From: AC-51 sp963749895
GTDB lineage: Bacteria; Actinomycetota; UBA4738; HRBIN12
DNA length: 54,820 nt
Reading direction: 5' to 3'
Assembly: GCA_963749895.1 (NCBI GenBank)
Contig: CAVVOG010000004.1
Location: 1-54,820, forward strand
In this document: in pieces, positions 35,354 to 44,248 of the stretch
How positions within the stretch are numbered: the first letter of the stretch is position 1
Layout: each line of letters begins with the position of its first letter
Program-made: the position numbers and the translations under genes
Notes under the pieces: model-generated
Seen by the model: only the letters and a program-made list of their open reading frames with translations
What the model was told of the DNA's origin: nothing
Database searches by the model: none

Positions 35354-35631
35354 CGTTCCGCCTCCTCGTACTGGGACCGGTATCGAGGTCGAAGGCCCAT
35401 CGCGTGAATCACCAGCAGCCCATCCACCAGTTCGACTCCCATGACCTCGAGGGCGATGCCGTCGCGATCATCTCCCAGGAACACGAGCCGCTCATCGACC
35501 TGTCCCTTCGGCGGTGGGACTCGGAACACGAGCCCGCAGTGTTCGATGACGAACCGGCTGCGAGCCTTCGCCACGCGGTGCCTGGTCGCCGACCGCGCCC
35601 ATCTGATCCTCTTCGCTCTGAAGGCTACCAT
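35341..35631 (-). CDS. Toxin-like protein of a type II toxin-antitoxin pair
   Basis: 96 residues: RHRVAKARSRFVIEHCGLVF, then DERLVFLGDDRDGIALEVMGV and LLVIHAMGLRPRYRSQYEEA. The pattern is one seen in actinobacterial toxin-antitoxin pairs; I do not know its named family. The gene comes first, with the antitoxin second, as for BrnT/BrnA. The ATG at 35631 is immediately preceded on its strand by a palindrome, so the transcript may be leaderless. Confidence 0.65.
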   Translation of the reverse strand: MVAFRAKRIRWARSATRHRVAKARSRFVIEHCGLVFRVPPPKGQVDERLVFLGDDRDGIALEVMGVELVDGLLVIHAMGLRPRYRSQYEEAERWRI

Positions 35632-35648
35632 GTTCTGTCAGACAGAAC
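35632..35648. promoter_or_regulatory. Palindromic operator-like site of the toxin-antitoxin pair
   Basis: GTTCTGTCAGACAGAAC: 7-bp inverted repeat (GTTCTGT/ACAGAAC) with a 3-base centre, directly adjacent to the toxin start codon. It suits autorepression by the RHH antitoxin. It is not a LexA box (GAAC-N4-GTTC). Confidence 0.65.
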
Positions 35649-35940
35649 TCGCTCGATCACATCTGGCTGGGCCTGTGAGGCTATCGCGCGGGTGTGACAC
35701 GGCGGCCTCTACCATCGGTGCTGAGAGGCCACGCTCAGGCCCGGTACGACGCGACCATGATCGGGCCACGTCGGAGGCGCGGGTCTCGCTCATCCGAGCC
35801 ATGTTCGGGATCCTCGGCGCGTGGGGTCCCTTCACGGACCGCGCATCGGCATGTCCCAGGCCTGGCCGCGAGGGGAAGCTCGCGACGGGTACGGGGCGTT
35901 GACCCGGTGCCCGACGGCGTGGTCCCATCGGGAGCAACCC
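35649..35940. other. Intergenic region
   Basis: Between the toxin-antitoxin operator and the TolB-like gene. I see no gene or hairpin here. A GGGAGC before ATG 35941 serves as ribosome site for the next gene. Confidence 0.5.
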
Positions 35941-36891
35941 ATGACCCGGGAGGGACCGTTGCGCGCTCGTGGGATCGTCCTCGTCACGATGTCGGTGTTC
36001 GTGGCCGTCGCCGCGCCACTCCCCGTCGGGGCGACGCCCTCGGGGGCCGACGGGCGGATCGTCGTCGCACGGCTGCGGTCCAAATCTCCGGGTCCACGCA
36101 CGATCGTCACGGTGCAGCCCGACGGGACGGGGCTCACGCTCCTGGCCCGGGGTGACGTCACGCCGCCCGTGTGGTCGCCCGACGGGACCCGACTCGCGTA
36201 CGTCGACCGCTCGGAGCGCAACGCGAAGCTGCTGATCGTGGACGCCGACTGGACCGATCCCGTGACGGTGCTCGCCCGACGGGACCTGCCCCAGGACCTC
36301 TGGCCGTCGGGTCAGATCGCCTGGATGCCCGACGGCGAGCACCTGGTCGTCGGGATGAACCGGGGCGATACCGACGCCGGGGATCTCTTCGCGGTCGGGA
36401 CCGACGGCCGCGGGCTGGTCCGCCTCACGCCTCGCTTCCGCTACGTGACCGACCCGGCGGTCTCGAACGACGGGTCCACGATCGCCGTCGCGATGCGGGA
36501 CACCGAGGGGGGCTTCCGCCTCGTCCTGATGGATCCCGACGGGAGCCATCGCCGCGAGGTCCCCACGGGTCCAGGAGGGGCGTGGGCGCCGGACTGGTCG
36601 CCCGACGACAGCACGATCGTGTTCGCGCGATGGGACGGGACACAACTCGACCTCGTGACGGTGTCGCCGGACGGATCGGACCTGATGCAGATCACGGACA
36701 CGCCCACCCGGTGGGAGATGGAGCCCGTGTTCGCGCCCTCGGGCACTCGGATCGCCTACGAGCGCGGCGGCCTGTGGTGGCGCTCGACCGACCTGTTCAC
36801 GATCGATCCCGACGGAACCGATCGGGTGCGGCTCACCGACACCTCGGGCCGGTGGGAGGTCCACCCGTCGTGGCAGCCGCTCCCGACGTGA
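35941..36891 (+). CDS. Secreted TolB-like beta-propeller protein
   Basis: 316 residues with a signal peptide (GIVLVTMSVFVAVAAPLPVGA) and about six WD40/PD40-like blades: VWSPDGTRLAYV, AWMPDGEHLVVG, DPAVSNDGSTIAVA, PDWSPDDSTIVFA, PVFAPSGTRIAYE and a closing WEVHPSWQPL. Start ATG 35941 follows GGGAG; longer in-frame readings upstream lack a signal peptide at their start. Function is unknown, probably extracytoplasmic binding. Confidence 0.87.
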   Translation: MTREGPLRARGIVLVTMSVFVAVAAPLPVGATPSGADGRIVVARLRSKSPGPRTIVTVQPDGTGLTLLARGDVTPPVWSPDGTRLAYVDRSERNAKLLIVDADWTDPVTVLARRDLPQDLWPSGQIAWMPDGEHLVVGMNRGDTDAGDLFAVGTDGRGLVRLTPRFRYVTDPAVSNDGSTIAVAMRDTEGGFRLVLMDPDGSHRREVPTGPGGAWAPDWSPDDSTIVFARWDGTQLDLVTVSPDGSDLMQITDTPTRWEMEPVFAPSGTRIAYERGGLWWRSTDLFTIDPDGTDRVRLTDTSGRWEVHPSWQPLPT

Positions 36892-37002
36892 CTCGGGTCG
36901 GTCGCCTGAGGCCATCGAGCCCGCTGCGACTCGGGACCGTGTAGTGTCGCCGTCGCCGAGCGGCTCCCAGCGTGGGTCGCCGGGTCACGAGGGGGGTCCT
37001 GC

Positions 37003-37422
37003 GTGTCCGAGAACAAGGCCGTCATGCAGCGTTTGTACGACGAGGTCTTCACCCAGGGGAACGTCGACGTGATCGACGAGATCATGGCCGACGACTTCGT
37101 CGAGCACGAGGAGCTGCCGCCCGGGATCCCGCCGGGCAAGGGGGCGGTGCATGCGCTCGTGTCGATGCTGCGCGGCGCCTTCCCCGACTTCCGCGCGACG
37201 GCCGAGGAGATGCTCGAGGACGGCGACAAGGTGATCACGCGGGCACGCTTCTCCGGAACCCATCAGGGCGAGTTCATGGGCATCCCCGCGACCGGCAACG
37301 GCGTCGACATCTCCGTGATCGACATCGTCGAGTTCCGCGACGGCAAGGCCGTCGCACACTGGGGGATCATGGACCAGGCCGCGATGATGCAGCAGCTCGG
37401 GGTCGGCGGCCCGCCCGCGTAG
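37003..37422 (+). CDS. SnoaL-like / ester cyclase family protein
   Basis: 139-residue NTF2-fold protein: MQRLYDEVFTQGNVDVIDEI, DDFVEHE, GDKVITRARFSGTHQGEF, and FRDGKAVAHWGIMDQAAMM. The SnoaL core, including the polar His/Asp positions, is intact. Start GTG 37003 follows a G-rich sequence (GAGGGGGG). It stands alone between the propeller and the PPOX gene. Confidence 0.9.
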   Translation: MSENKAVMQRLYDEVFTQGNVDVIDEIMADDFVEHEELPPGIPPGKGAVHALVSMLRGAFPDFRATAEEMLEDGDKVITRARFSGTHQGEFMGIPATGNGVDISVIDIVEFRDGKAVAHWGIMDQAAMMQQLGVGGPPA

Positions 37423-37489
37423 GTCGCCGGGCCCCGGCCCGCTCGCCGGGTGGCGCGGTGGGAATGTCCGCGCGCCCCGGCGGGTTGCT

Positions 37490-37888
37490 GTGCCCGTGTT
37501 CACCGACAAGGAACTCGCGTACCTCCGCTCGCAGCCGCTGGGGCGCCTGGCCACCGTGGCGCCCGACGGTCAGCCGGACAACGCGGCGGTCGGGTTCCGC
37601 GTGGACGACGACGGCACGATCGCCGTCACGGGGATGAACCTGGCCGACTCGCGCAAGGGGCGCAACGTCGCGGCCGGCAACCCGAAGGTCGCGCTGATCG
37701 TCGACGATCTCGAGAGCGTCGACCCGTGGCGACCTCGTGGGATCCGGATCTTCGGCGAGGCCGAGCTGGTGGTCGACGCAGGTCGCCCGTATCTGCGGAT
37801 CGTCCCGACGACCAGCTGGAGCTGGGACATCGAGGGGCCCTCGATGACGCCCCAGGGCTGGCGACCGCACCGCACCGACCACCGCTGA
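37490..37888 (+). CDS. PPOX-class F420-type flavin/deazaflavin oxidoreductase
   Basis: 132-residue split-barrel protein of the pyridoxamine-5'-phosphate-oxidase class, subgroup usually annotated F420-dependent. Marks are FTDKELAYLRSQPLGRLATV, the cofactor-contact stretch VTGMNLADSRKGRNVAAGN, and GIRIFGEAEL. The closing WSWDIEGPSMTPQGWRPHRT is typical of that subgroup. F420 use supports an actinobacterial origin. Substrate is unknown. Start is GTG 37490. Confidence 0.85.
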   Translation: MPVFTDKELAYLRSQPLGRLATVAPDGQPDNAAVGFRVDDDGTIAVTGMNLADSRKGRNVAAGNPKVALIVDDLESVDPWRPRGIRIFGEAELVVDAGRPYLRIVPTTSWSWDIEGPSMTPQGWRPHRTDHR

Positions 37889-37928
37889 GATCGTCGGGAC
37901 CGCGCCTCCCGGGTCGTACGGTGGAGGC

Positions 37929-38363
37929 ATGCCGGCACGGTTCCCGGATCTCGAGGCCACCTCGCTCGACGGACGACGCTGGCACCTGCCCCGCGACCTC
38001 GAGCGCCCCAGCGTGGTGATCCTCGCGTTCGAACGTCACCAGCAGCGCGAGGTCGACGACTGGATCGTGGAGCTCGAGGCGCTGGGGTGCCCGCACCCGA
38101 TCTTCGAGGTGCCGACGATCGGGAGGCGCTACCGGTGGGCACGCTCGTTCATCGACGGCGGGATGCGTGCAGGCATCCCGGACGCCGGCGTGCGTGCGAG
38201 GACGCTGACCACCTACACGGATGTCTCGCGCGTGCTCACCTCGCTCGGTCTGCGTGCCACCGAGCACGTCGTCGTCACGCTCGTCGAGGCGACGGGAGAG
38301 GTCGGGGCGCTGCACCAGGGGACGTACGAGCCCACCGCTGCCGCAGCCTTCCTCGAGACCTGA
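37929..38363 (+). CDS. Thioredoxin-fold-like protein of unknown function
   Basis: 144 residues: FPDLEATSLDGRRWHLPRDL resembles the N-terminus of redoxin-like proteins, then VVILAFERHQQREVDDW, and GEVGALHQGTYEPTAAAAFLE at the end. There is no CxxC, so a thiol redox role is unlikely. Its family is not recognised with certainty. ATG 37929 follows GGTGGAGGC. Confidence 0.6.
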   Translation: MPARFPDLEATSLDGRRWHLPRDLERPSVVILAFERHQQREVDDWIVELEALGCPHPIFEVPTIGRRYRWARSFIDGGMRAGIPDAGVRARTLTTYTDVSRVLTSLGLRATEHVVVTLVEATGEVGALHQGTYEPTAAAAFLET

Positions 38364-38651
38364 GCGCGGTCGGGGCGGCGTTCATCGAACTCGGCCCTCC
38401 CCTCACTGAGCCATCGGGGCCAGGAGCGCCTCGGTCCGTACGAGCTCGCCGGTCCGCCGCCCGATCTGGATTCTGCTCGTCCCGACGACCTCGGGTCGAT
38501 AGGCGCTCCCATCCGCGCGCGCGCGTCCCTAGCGTGGGTCACGAGAGAGGAATGCCGACGTCCTCGGGGAGGATGAGATGCGACGTCGATCCTGCTCGTT
38601 CCGTGAAGTGACCCCCCACGGGGTGGGGTCGGAAGGTTCCCGGGGTCTCTC

Positions 38652-40523
38652 ATGAACGATGCAGGTCACCCCGGGCCCAAGGAACCGGACCCGCTGCCGT
38701 CGGCAAGCCGCTACGCACGCAACGCGTTCGTCGTCGCGGCCGTCTTGACGATCACGATGCTGGGATGGCAGGGATGGCACCTCCTCGCGTCACCCCGAGA
38801 CGTCGAGCACGAGGAGACGGGGGGAGTATGTCCGACCCGCGTCGTCGCAGAGCTGCACTTCGCGGCGACGCGTCACGACGGCCTCATCGACGGGCTGGAG
38901 CATGCGCTGCGCGTGTCTCCGGCCCCCGGGTTCGCCGCCTGGTCGGCCGAGTGGCGAGACGACCTCGATCGGAGCGCTCGAGAGCTCGATCAGACGGTCG
39001 ACCGAGTGCTGCCGTTGATCACGCCCGAACTGGCTGTAGCCGTGCTCCGGGTCGATGCGGCATCGGCGGAGATCGACGGGGCTGCGACCGCGGTCCTGGA
39101 TGAGGCCACGCAGGGTGATCCCTCGACGGCGGTCGAGATGCTCACCTCGAGTGACTATCTCGACGCGCGTGGTGGGTATCACGATGCGGTCGAGTCGCTG
39201 ATCACCGACAGCCAGGACTTCTTCCGGGGAGAGCTCGAGTCGGAGGATCGCAGCGAGTTGATCTCGGTCGGCGTCTCCGTGGCGATATTCGCTGCGACGA
39301 TCGGAGCGTGGGCCGTGTTCCTGCGCCGCATCCGCCTCGGACAGAGGCGGCTGGCCGAGGAATCGCAGCAACGTCACCAGGCTGAAGCCGAGCTGCTCCA
39401 GGCACAGAAGATGGAGGCCATGGGAACCATGGCGGGTGGTGTCGCCCACGACTTCAACAACATCGTGACCGCGATCTGGGGCTCTGCCGGCCAGGCGAGG
39501 TCCGAGATCGAGGCCGACTCGCCAGCCCAAGGCCCCCTCGCACGGATCGAAGCAGCATGCGAACAGGCCAACGGACTCGTTCGCAGCCTCTTGACGCTGG
39601 CGCGCAAGTCGTCGTTCGAACAGCGCCCGGTGAACCTCGGGGCCCTGATCGACGAGACCGCAACGCTCATGGAGACCGTGATACCGCCCTCCATCGAGGT
39701 TGCGATCACCCGTGAGGCGGGTCGCGGACCCTGGGTGCTCGGGGACAAGGCCTTGCTCCAGCAGGCGGTGATGAACCTCGCTCTGAACGCACGCGACGCG
39801 ATGCCGGAGGGAGGGCGCCTCGGCCTCGTCGTCGGGGTCTCCTCATCGAGCGGTGCAGCGGGCGAGCGGACGTGCATCGAGGTGAGCGACACCGGGGAAG
39901 GCATGACCCCGGAGGTCCTCTCGAAGATCTTCGAGCCCTTCTTCACCACGAGGGAACCGGGTCGTGGCACCGGACTCGGCCTCGCGATGGTTCGAAGCAT
40001 CGTCGACGCCCACGAGGGAGAGGTCCGCTGCGACTCGATCCCCGGATCGGGGACGGTCTTCACGATCTCGCTCCCGACGATCGATGAGCCCCCGAGGATC
40101 CCCGACACAGGGTCGGGGGAGGGTGAGGGTGTCGAGGTGGTCGGTCGGGGCAGGGTGCTGCTCGTCGAGGACCATCGCCAGCTTCGGGAGGTCATGACCG
40201 GAGCTCTCGAGGCGGTCGGCTATGAGGTGATCCCCACGGCGAGCGGTTCCGAGTTCCTCGAGGCTCATGCGCGTCTCGCCGACGATCTCGTGGCGATGGT
40301 GGTCGACCTCGAGATCCCCGAGCCGGACGGATGGGCCTGTGTCCAGCAGCTGCGCGCCGCGGGCGTGAGGACACCGATCGTGCTGATCACGGGGACCCCG
40401 GCTCCCGGCCTCGAGGGCGAGGTCGGCGATCTGGCGGTGGTGCTCCGCAAGCCGTTCCAGATGCGACGTCTGTCGGACCTCCTGGCCTTCGCCTCCCACA
40501 TCCCAGCGGGTCGCCATGGGTGA
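38652..40523 (+). CDS. Hybrid sensor histidine kinase with C-terminal receiver
   Basis: 623 residues. Two transmembrane helices (about 24-43 and 204-225) bracket a 160-residue extracytoplasmic sensor. A coiled linker leads to the phospho-acceptor segment MAGGVAHDFNNIVTA with His266. The ATPase domain has the N-box NLALNARDAM, G1 DTGEGM, F-box FEPFFTT and G2 GTGLGLAMV. The C-terminal receiver has ED acids (LLVEDH), the phospho-Asp552 in VVDLEIPEPDG, Thr in LITGTP and Lys in VLRKPFQ. It overlaps the regulator gene by 8 bases. Signal is unknown. Confidence 0.93.
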   Translation: MNDAGHPGPKEPDPLPSASRYARNAFVVAAVLTITMLGWQGWHLLASPRDVEHEETGGVCPTRVVAELHFAATRHDGLIDGLEHALRVSPAPGFAAWSAEWRDDLDRSARELDQTVDRVLPLITPELAVAVLRVDAASAEIDGAATAVLDEATQGDPSTAVEMLTSSDYLDARGGYHDAVESLITDSQDFFRGELESEDRSELISVGVSVAIFAATIGAWAVFLRRIRLGQRRLAEESQQRHQAEAELLQAQKMEAMGTMAGGVAHDFNNIVTAIWGSAGQARSEIEADSPAQGPLARIEAACEQANGLVRSLLTLARKSSFEQRPVNLGALIDETATLMETVIPPSIEVAITREAGRGPWVLGDKALLQQAVMNLALNARDAMPEGGRLGLVVGVSSSSGAAGERTCIEVSDTGEGMTPEVLSKIFEPFFTTREPGRGTGLGLAMVRSIVDAHEGEVRCDSIPGSGTVFTISLPTIDEPPRIPDTGSGEGEGVEVVGRGRVLLVEDHRQLREVMTGALEAVGYEVIPTASGSEFLEAHARLADDLVAMVVDLEIPEPDGWACVQQLRAAGVRTPIVLITGTPAPGLEGEVGDLAVVLRKPFQMRRLSDLLAFASHIPAGRHG

Positions 40524-41169
40524 GCGGCCCACCGTCGTGCTTGCCGACGACCACGCGCTCGTGCGAGACATGCTGTGCGAGCGTCTGAGCCGGGAGGGGA
40601 TGGAGATCGTCGCGCTGGCTTCGTCCGGCGAGCACGCCGTCGAGCTGGCGTCCTCCGATCCGCCGGACATCGTGGTGCTCGACATCGACATGCCTGGGAT
40701 GTCCGCGTTCGAAGCCGCGCGTGAGGTTCGGCGGGTCTCGCCATCGACGAGGGTCGTCTTCCTGAGCGCGTTCGTCCACGACGTCTACGTCGAGCAGGCG
40801 CTCGAGGTGGGCGCCTCCGGTTACCTCACGAAGGCCGACCCACCGCACGCCATCGTGGACGCGATCCGCCGGGTGAACGAGGGGGGCACGTGCTTCTCGC
40901 CCGCGGTCCTCGATCGCATGGTCATCGATCGCGACGGTGCGCGCCTAGCCACCGGGAACAGGAGCCGGATCGCACTCCTGACCGATCGCGAACTGGAGGT
41001 CCTGAGCTACGTCGCCAAGGGACTCTCGCAGCGGGAGATCGCCCGCCTGGCGGGGATCAGCGTCAAGACGGTGCAGCACCACATCACGAGCGTGATGGAC
41101 AAGCTCGAGATCCACGACCGTGTCGAGCTCGCCCGGTTCGCCATCAGGGAAGGGGTCGTGGAGGCCTGA
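40516..41169 (+). CDS. NarL/LuxR-type response regulator
   Basis: 217 residues. Receiver domain with acidic pair in VVLADDHALVRD, phospho-Asp56 in VVLDIDMPGMS, Ser/Thr in VVFLSAF and Lys in LTKADPP. DNA-binding domain: LTDRELEVLSYVAKGLSQREIARLAGIS followed by VKTVQHHITSVMDKLEI (each in parts). It is coupled to the hybrid kinase by an 8-base overlap and is its probable partner. Confidence 0.94.
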   Translation: MGERPTVVLADDHALVRDMLCERLSREGMEIVALASSGEHAVELASSDPPDIVVLDIDMPGMSAFEAAREVRRVSPSTRVVFLSAFVHDVYVEQALEVGASGYLTKADPPHAIVDAIRRVNEGGTCFSPAVLDRMVIDRDGARLATGNRSRIALLTDRELEVLSYVAKGLSQREIARLAGISVKTVQHHITSVMDKLEIHDRVELARFAIREGVVEA

Positions 41170-41210
41170 ACCGCGGCGGGTGTCGGGGATCGCGAGACGT
41201 GCACGGATGC

Positions 41211-41242
41211 GACGACCCCCCGGGATACCCGGGGGGGTCGTC
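41211..41242. terminator. Bidirectional hairpin terminator
   Basis: GACGACCCCCCGGG pairs with CCCGGGGGGGTCGTC around loop ATA, one extra G bulged. It lies between the convergent regulator and polyglycine-protein genes. Its arm starts like that at 46051 (ACGACCCCC). Confidence 0.8.
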
Positions 41243-41286
41243 GCTCGTGTCCCGATCATGGGTCGGGGGTCCTACCGGTCAGTGGG

Positions 41287-42144
41287 TCAGTGGCCGCCCG
41301 GGCCCTTTCCGCCACCGCCGCCACCGCCGCCGGCGACGACGTTGATGTCGAGGTACACCGTGTTCGCATCGACCTGCGTCCCGGCGTCGACGCTCGTGAC
41401 CGTGACGTTCGGGAAGGTGAACGTGATCCGGTACGCGCCCAGTTCAGGCACACGCAGGTTGTAGCCGTACACGGCCTTGCCCGTCGCGTTGATCTCGGAT
41501 CCGATCGGCTGCTGCGGGACCACATACTCCTGGGTGGCCAGGTTCAGGACGCTCCACGTGGCGGCGCTGTCGAAGACCCGCACCGTGGTGAACGTCGTCA
41601 CGGTGGCGGAGCAGTTCATCTCCGCATCGCACGTGGCGAGGGTCCCGTACGCGGAGTTGCGGTCGAGCAGGCTCGGCTGCAGCTTGGTCACGAGGAACCC
41701 GTCCATCCCGTCGCTCGGCGTCTCGAGCCCGATCTCCACGCGGATCGGCATGCCGACCTTCAGCTTCGCGTCGCCCGCGAGGTTGTCACCCCAGAAGGCT
41801 CCAGCCGAAGCCGACGTGGCGCTCACGCACTCTGCCTGCCACGTGTGCACGCTCTGGACGTAGAAGTAGGCGGTCGGGTCGACCTCGTAGCCGCTCAGCG
41901 GCGTCCCCGAGGGCATGATCTCGTCCGCCAGCGGGCACGTGACGCCCGTCCAGCTCCCGCCGATGTTGATCAGCGGCATCGACAGGTTGTTGGTGGCACC
42001 CGGCTCGTGGCCGCCGCCGCCACCACCACCGCCGCCGCCGCCTCCGCCGCCGGGGCCCTTCCCCATCGCGGCAGGTGAAAGCGCTCCGCCCACGATGGCG
42101 AGAACACCCACCAGCACGAGCATCCGTTTCGTGAGGATGGTCAT
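41287..42144 (-). CDS. Secreted protein with polyglycine tracts at both ends
   Basis: 285 residues. A signal peptide (MLVLVGVLAIVGGALSPAAM) is followed by GKGPG and a run of 14 Gly, then a beta-rich body, and a C-terminal run of 8 Gly with GKGPGGH at the end. The mirror-like GKGPG with Gly runs at both ends is notable. The body has several Cys (TCPLAD, AECVSA, TCDAEMNC) likely in disulfides. No family is recognised. Start ATG 42144 precedes MTILTKRM. Surface location is inferred. Confidence 0.72.
   Translation of the reverse strand: MTILTKRMLVLVGVLAIVGGALSPAAMGKGPGGGGGGGGGGGGGGHEPGATNNLSMPLINIGGSWTGVTCPLADEIMPSGTPLSGYEVDPTAYFYVQSVHTWQAECVSATSASAGAFWGDNLAGDAKLKVGMPIRVEIGLETPSDGMDGFLVTKLQPSLLDRNSAYGTLATCDAEMNCSATVTTFTTVRVFDSAATWSVLNLATQEYVVPQQPIGSEINATGKAVYGYNLRVPELGAYRITFTFPNVTVTSVDAGTQVDANTVYLDINVVAGGGGGGGGKGPGGH
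42010..42060. repeat. GCC/ACC trinucleotide tract encoding polyglycine
   Basis: A tract of gcc/acc/tcc triplets (read as GGC/GGT/GGA on the coding strand) encodes the N-terminal polyglycine run. A shorter one at 41310-41333 encodes the C-terminal run. Such tracts are prone to length change. Confidence 0.75.
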
Positions 42145-42462
42145 GCTACGCGCCTCCCCTCTCCTCCTGAGGGCATCGCCCTCGTCTGCCACTGGCCAGC
42201 GTCACCCAGGGCCTGTGATGAGCCGTGACTTGGCCGCCGCATGTGGCGCCTGGCCCTCTCGCGTCGACCGTATGTCTCGAGGAGGAGCACTGGGAATCGG
42301 GAATGGACCCCATGGCCTGGCCGGTACTGCACCGACCTCACCGACGTTCAGCTTCCGGACAAGGTCCGAGCGTGGCGAGACACAACGCTCCCCAGCCGCG
42401 TGTCGAGGTGCCCACCCACGAGCGATCGCGTCACGAGGCCGGAGCGCTCGGAACTCCTCGTA
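42145..42462. other. Intergenic region
   Basis: Between the polyglycine protein and the PQQ-propeller gene, both on the minus strand. It should hold the promoter of the polyglycine gene. I see no clear -10/-35, hairpin or small gene in it. Confidence 0.5.
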
Positions 42463-43707
42463 TCACGGGACCGGATCGGTTCCGAACGCGTAGACCCGAC
42501 CACCAACGCCTCCGAGCGCGTAGCCCGCAGCGGTGCCGACGAAGACGCGACCGTTCGCCGCGGCCGTGACGCTCGAGCCCGTGACCGATCCAACCGAGAT
42601 CGTCCAGAGACGTCGGCCGTCGGCCGAGCTGAGCGCACCGACCTCCGCGACGCCGAAGTTGAGGTCCGTGACGAAGACCACGCCGGGGACGAGCGCCCCG
42701 GCCATCCAGACCGGCTCGTCGATGCCGGGGCCTCCCCGGACGCGCCAGACCGTGTCGCCACTCCGGGCGCTGAGCGCGATCAGAACGCCGCGGTAGGTAC
42801 CCCATGCGTCTCCCTCGCAGCCGTACGCGCACACGCGGCGCTCCACGTAGACGCGCCCGCCTCCGGCGCTCGTGATCCAGACGTTCGAGGGGAACGACCG
42901 GCGCCACAGGAGCCGACCCTCCGGGCCGTACAGGCGGACCGCGGTTCTGTCGGCGGACCAGGTCGTGAGTACCCGCCCGCCGAAGGCGAGCTCCAACTCA
43001 CCGACCACCGGACGCCGCCAGCGGACCCGTCCTTCGAGCGGATCGAGCGCGACGAGCTGCCGGCCGTTCGTCCCTCGTGCGGTCACGAGGACGTTGCCCC
43101 CCGAGAAGAGCGGATCGCTCGCCCCGGACATCGTGCGGGACCAGCGCACGTCACCACGCCGGATGTCGAGTGCCTCCAGGTTCCTCGAGCGGCCCGAGCG
43201 TCCCAGGACCAGTCCGTCGCGGAGGTCGACCGAGCCGGCCCGCCAGCGGGCTCGCGCCCAGCGCGTCGCCCCGGTCGCGGGGTCGAACCCGATCACCCGG
43301 CGTCCCGCCTGCGCGATACCGGTCGTCCGCGTGACGGCGACGATCCTCGCCCACTCCCCATCGAAGCTGCGTCGCCAGAGCACGTGCCCGTCTGACTCCC
43401 GGAGCCCCGCCAGCCGCGAAAGGTCGTCCGCGTGCCAGCTCGCGAACACCCGCCCGCCACGGACCACGTCCACCCTCGTCGCGTACTCGTAGCCGTACGT
43501 GTCGCGGTCCGCTGGGCGCATCGAGCGCCGCCAGCTCACCCCGAGCGACGCGACCGATCTCCGGGTCAGCAGCGTCTCGGACCGGTTGAAGGTGCTGTGC
43601 CCGCCGTCATAGCCAGTCTGCGGCCAATCGGACGCATGGGCGACCGAGACCCCGAGGAGTGCGAACGCCGCCACGACGGATGCGAGTCGGATCGATAGGC
43701 GCATCAT
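42463..43707 (-). CDS. Secreted PQQ-type beta-propeller protein
   Basis: 414 residues: a signal peptide (LSIRLASVVAAFALLGVSVAHA) and seven or eight repeated blades with the PQQ-like motif, e.g. LVALDPLEGRVRWRRPV, VIGFDPATGATRWARA, LIALSARSGDTVWRV, and ALSSADGRRLWTI. There is no quinoprotein active-site Cys pair, so it is likely a structural or binding propeller. ATG 43707 overlaps the stop of the short gene upstream (ATGA). Confidence 0.88.
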   Translation of the reverse strand: MMRLSIRLASVVAAFALLGVSVAHASDWPQTGYDGGHSTFNRSETLLTRRSVASLGVSWRRSMRPADRDTYGYEYATRVDVVRGGRVFASWHADDLSRLAGLRESDGHVLWRRSFDGEWARIVAVTRTTGIAQAGRRVIGFDPATGATRWARARWRAGSVDLRDGLVLGRSGRSRNLEALDIRRGDVRWSRTMSGASDPLFSGGNVLVTARGTNGRQLVALDPLEGRVRWRRPVVGELELAFGGRVLTTWSADRTAVRLYGPEGRLLWRRSFPSNVWITSAGGGRVYVERRVCAYGCEGDAWGTYRGVLIALSARSGDTVWRVRGGPGIDEPVWMAGALVPGVVFVTDLNFGVAEVGALSSADGRRLWTISVGSVTGSSVTAAANGRVFVGTAAGYALGGVGGRVYAFGTDPVP

Positions 43708-43982
43708 CCCTCTCCCCTCCCGTGCATCTCGAACGCCCAGCGGTCGCCCGCGACGACCGCCGAGGGAGAGAGGCGGAGCTCACCGACCCGGCTCGACCAC
43801 GCCACACGGAACCCTGCCGCGACCGAAGGATCGATGGCGGTCGGGCCCCGGACCTCACCCGTGCGCCTCGGGCCGCCGTGGAACGTCCGCCACGAGCCCG
43901 CGATCGCGGGGCTCGCCGCCGTGACGGCGAGGGTCGCGACGAGGAAACCGACGACGTGGATCCGGACCAGCCGCAACTGCAT
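43704..43982 (-). CDS. Short secreted protein, propeller-like N-terminal fragment
   Basis: 92 residues: signal peptide (HVVGFLVATLAVTAASPAIA) and SWRTFHGGPRRTGEVRG, like the first blade of the next gene's product (SDWPQTGYDGGHSTFNRS), then AAGFRVAWSSRVGEL, and an end at HGRGEG. It looks like one or two blades of a PQQ-type propeller cut short. It is coupled by ATGA to the full propeller gene. It may be a remnant or a real one-blade protein. Confidence 0.55.
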   Translation of the reverse strand: MQLRLVRIHVVGFLVATLAVTAASPAIAGSWRTFHGGPRRTGEVRGPTAIDPSVAAGFRVAWSSRVGELRLSPSAVVAGDRWAFEMHGRGEG

Positions 43983-44248
43983 CACTCCCTCGGGGGTTCG
44001 GCCGGGTGTACCGGAGTCGCGCCTCGACGCTAGGGACCCCAGGACCCGCGTCGAAGGGGCTACCGACCCGACCTGATGGGGACCCGCGAACGAGACACCG
44101 CGCGTGTCGACGGTCCTTCCCGTCGCGGGGAGGCATCGGGGCCGTCCGACCCCGTGCCAGCAACTCAGCTCGGTCACCGTCGGACAAGGACCCTCAGCCC
44201 TGGACCGGATGCGCGGACCTCGGGAATGTGGCGCGTGAGGTGGTCGCG

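Noticed and set aside
35632..35648. LexA/SOS box
   Set aside because: The half-sites are in the opposite order (GTTC...GAAC) to the actinobacterial GAAC-N4-GTTC box.
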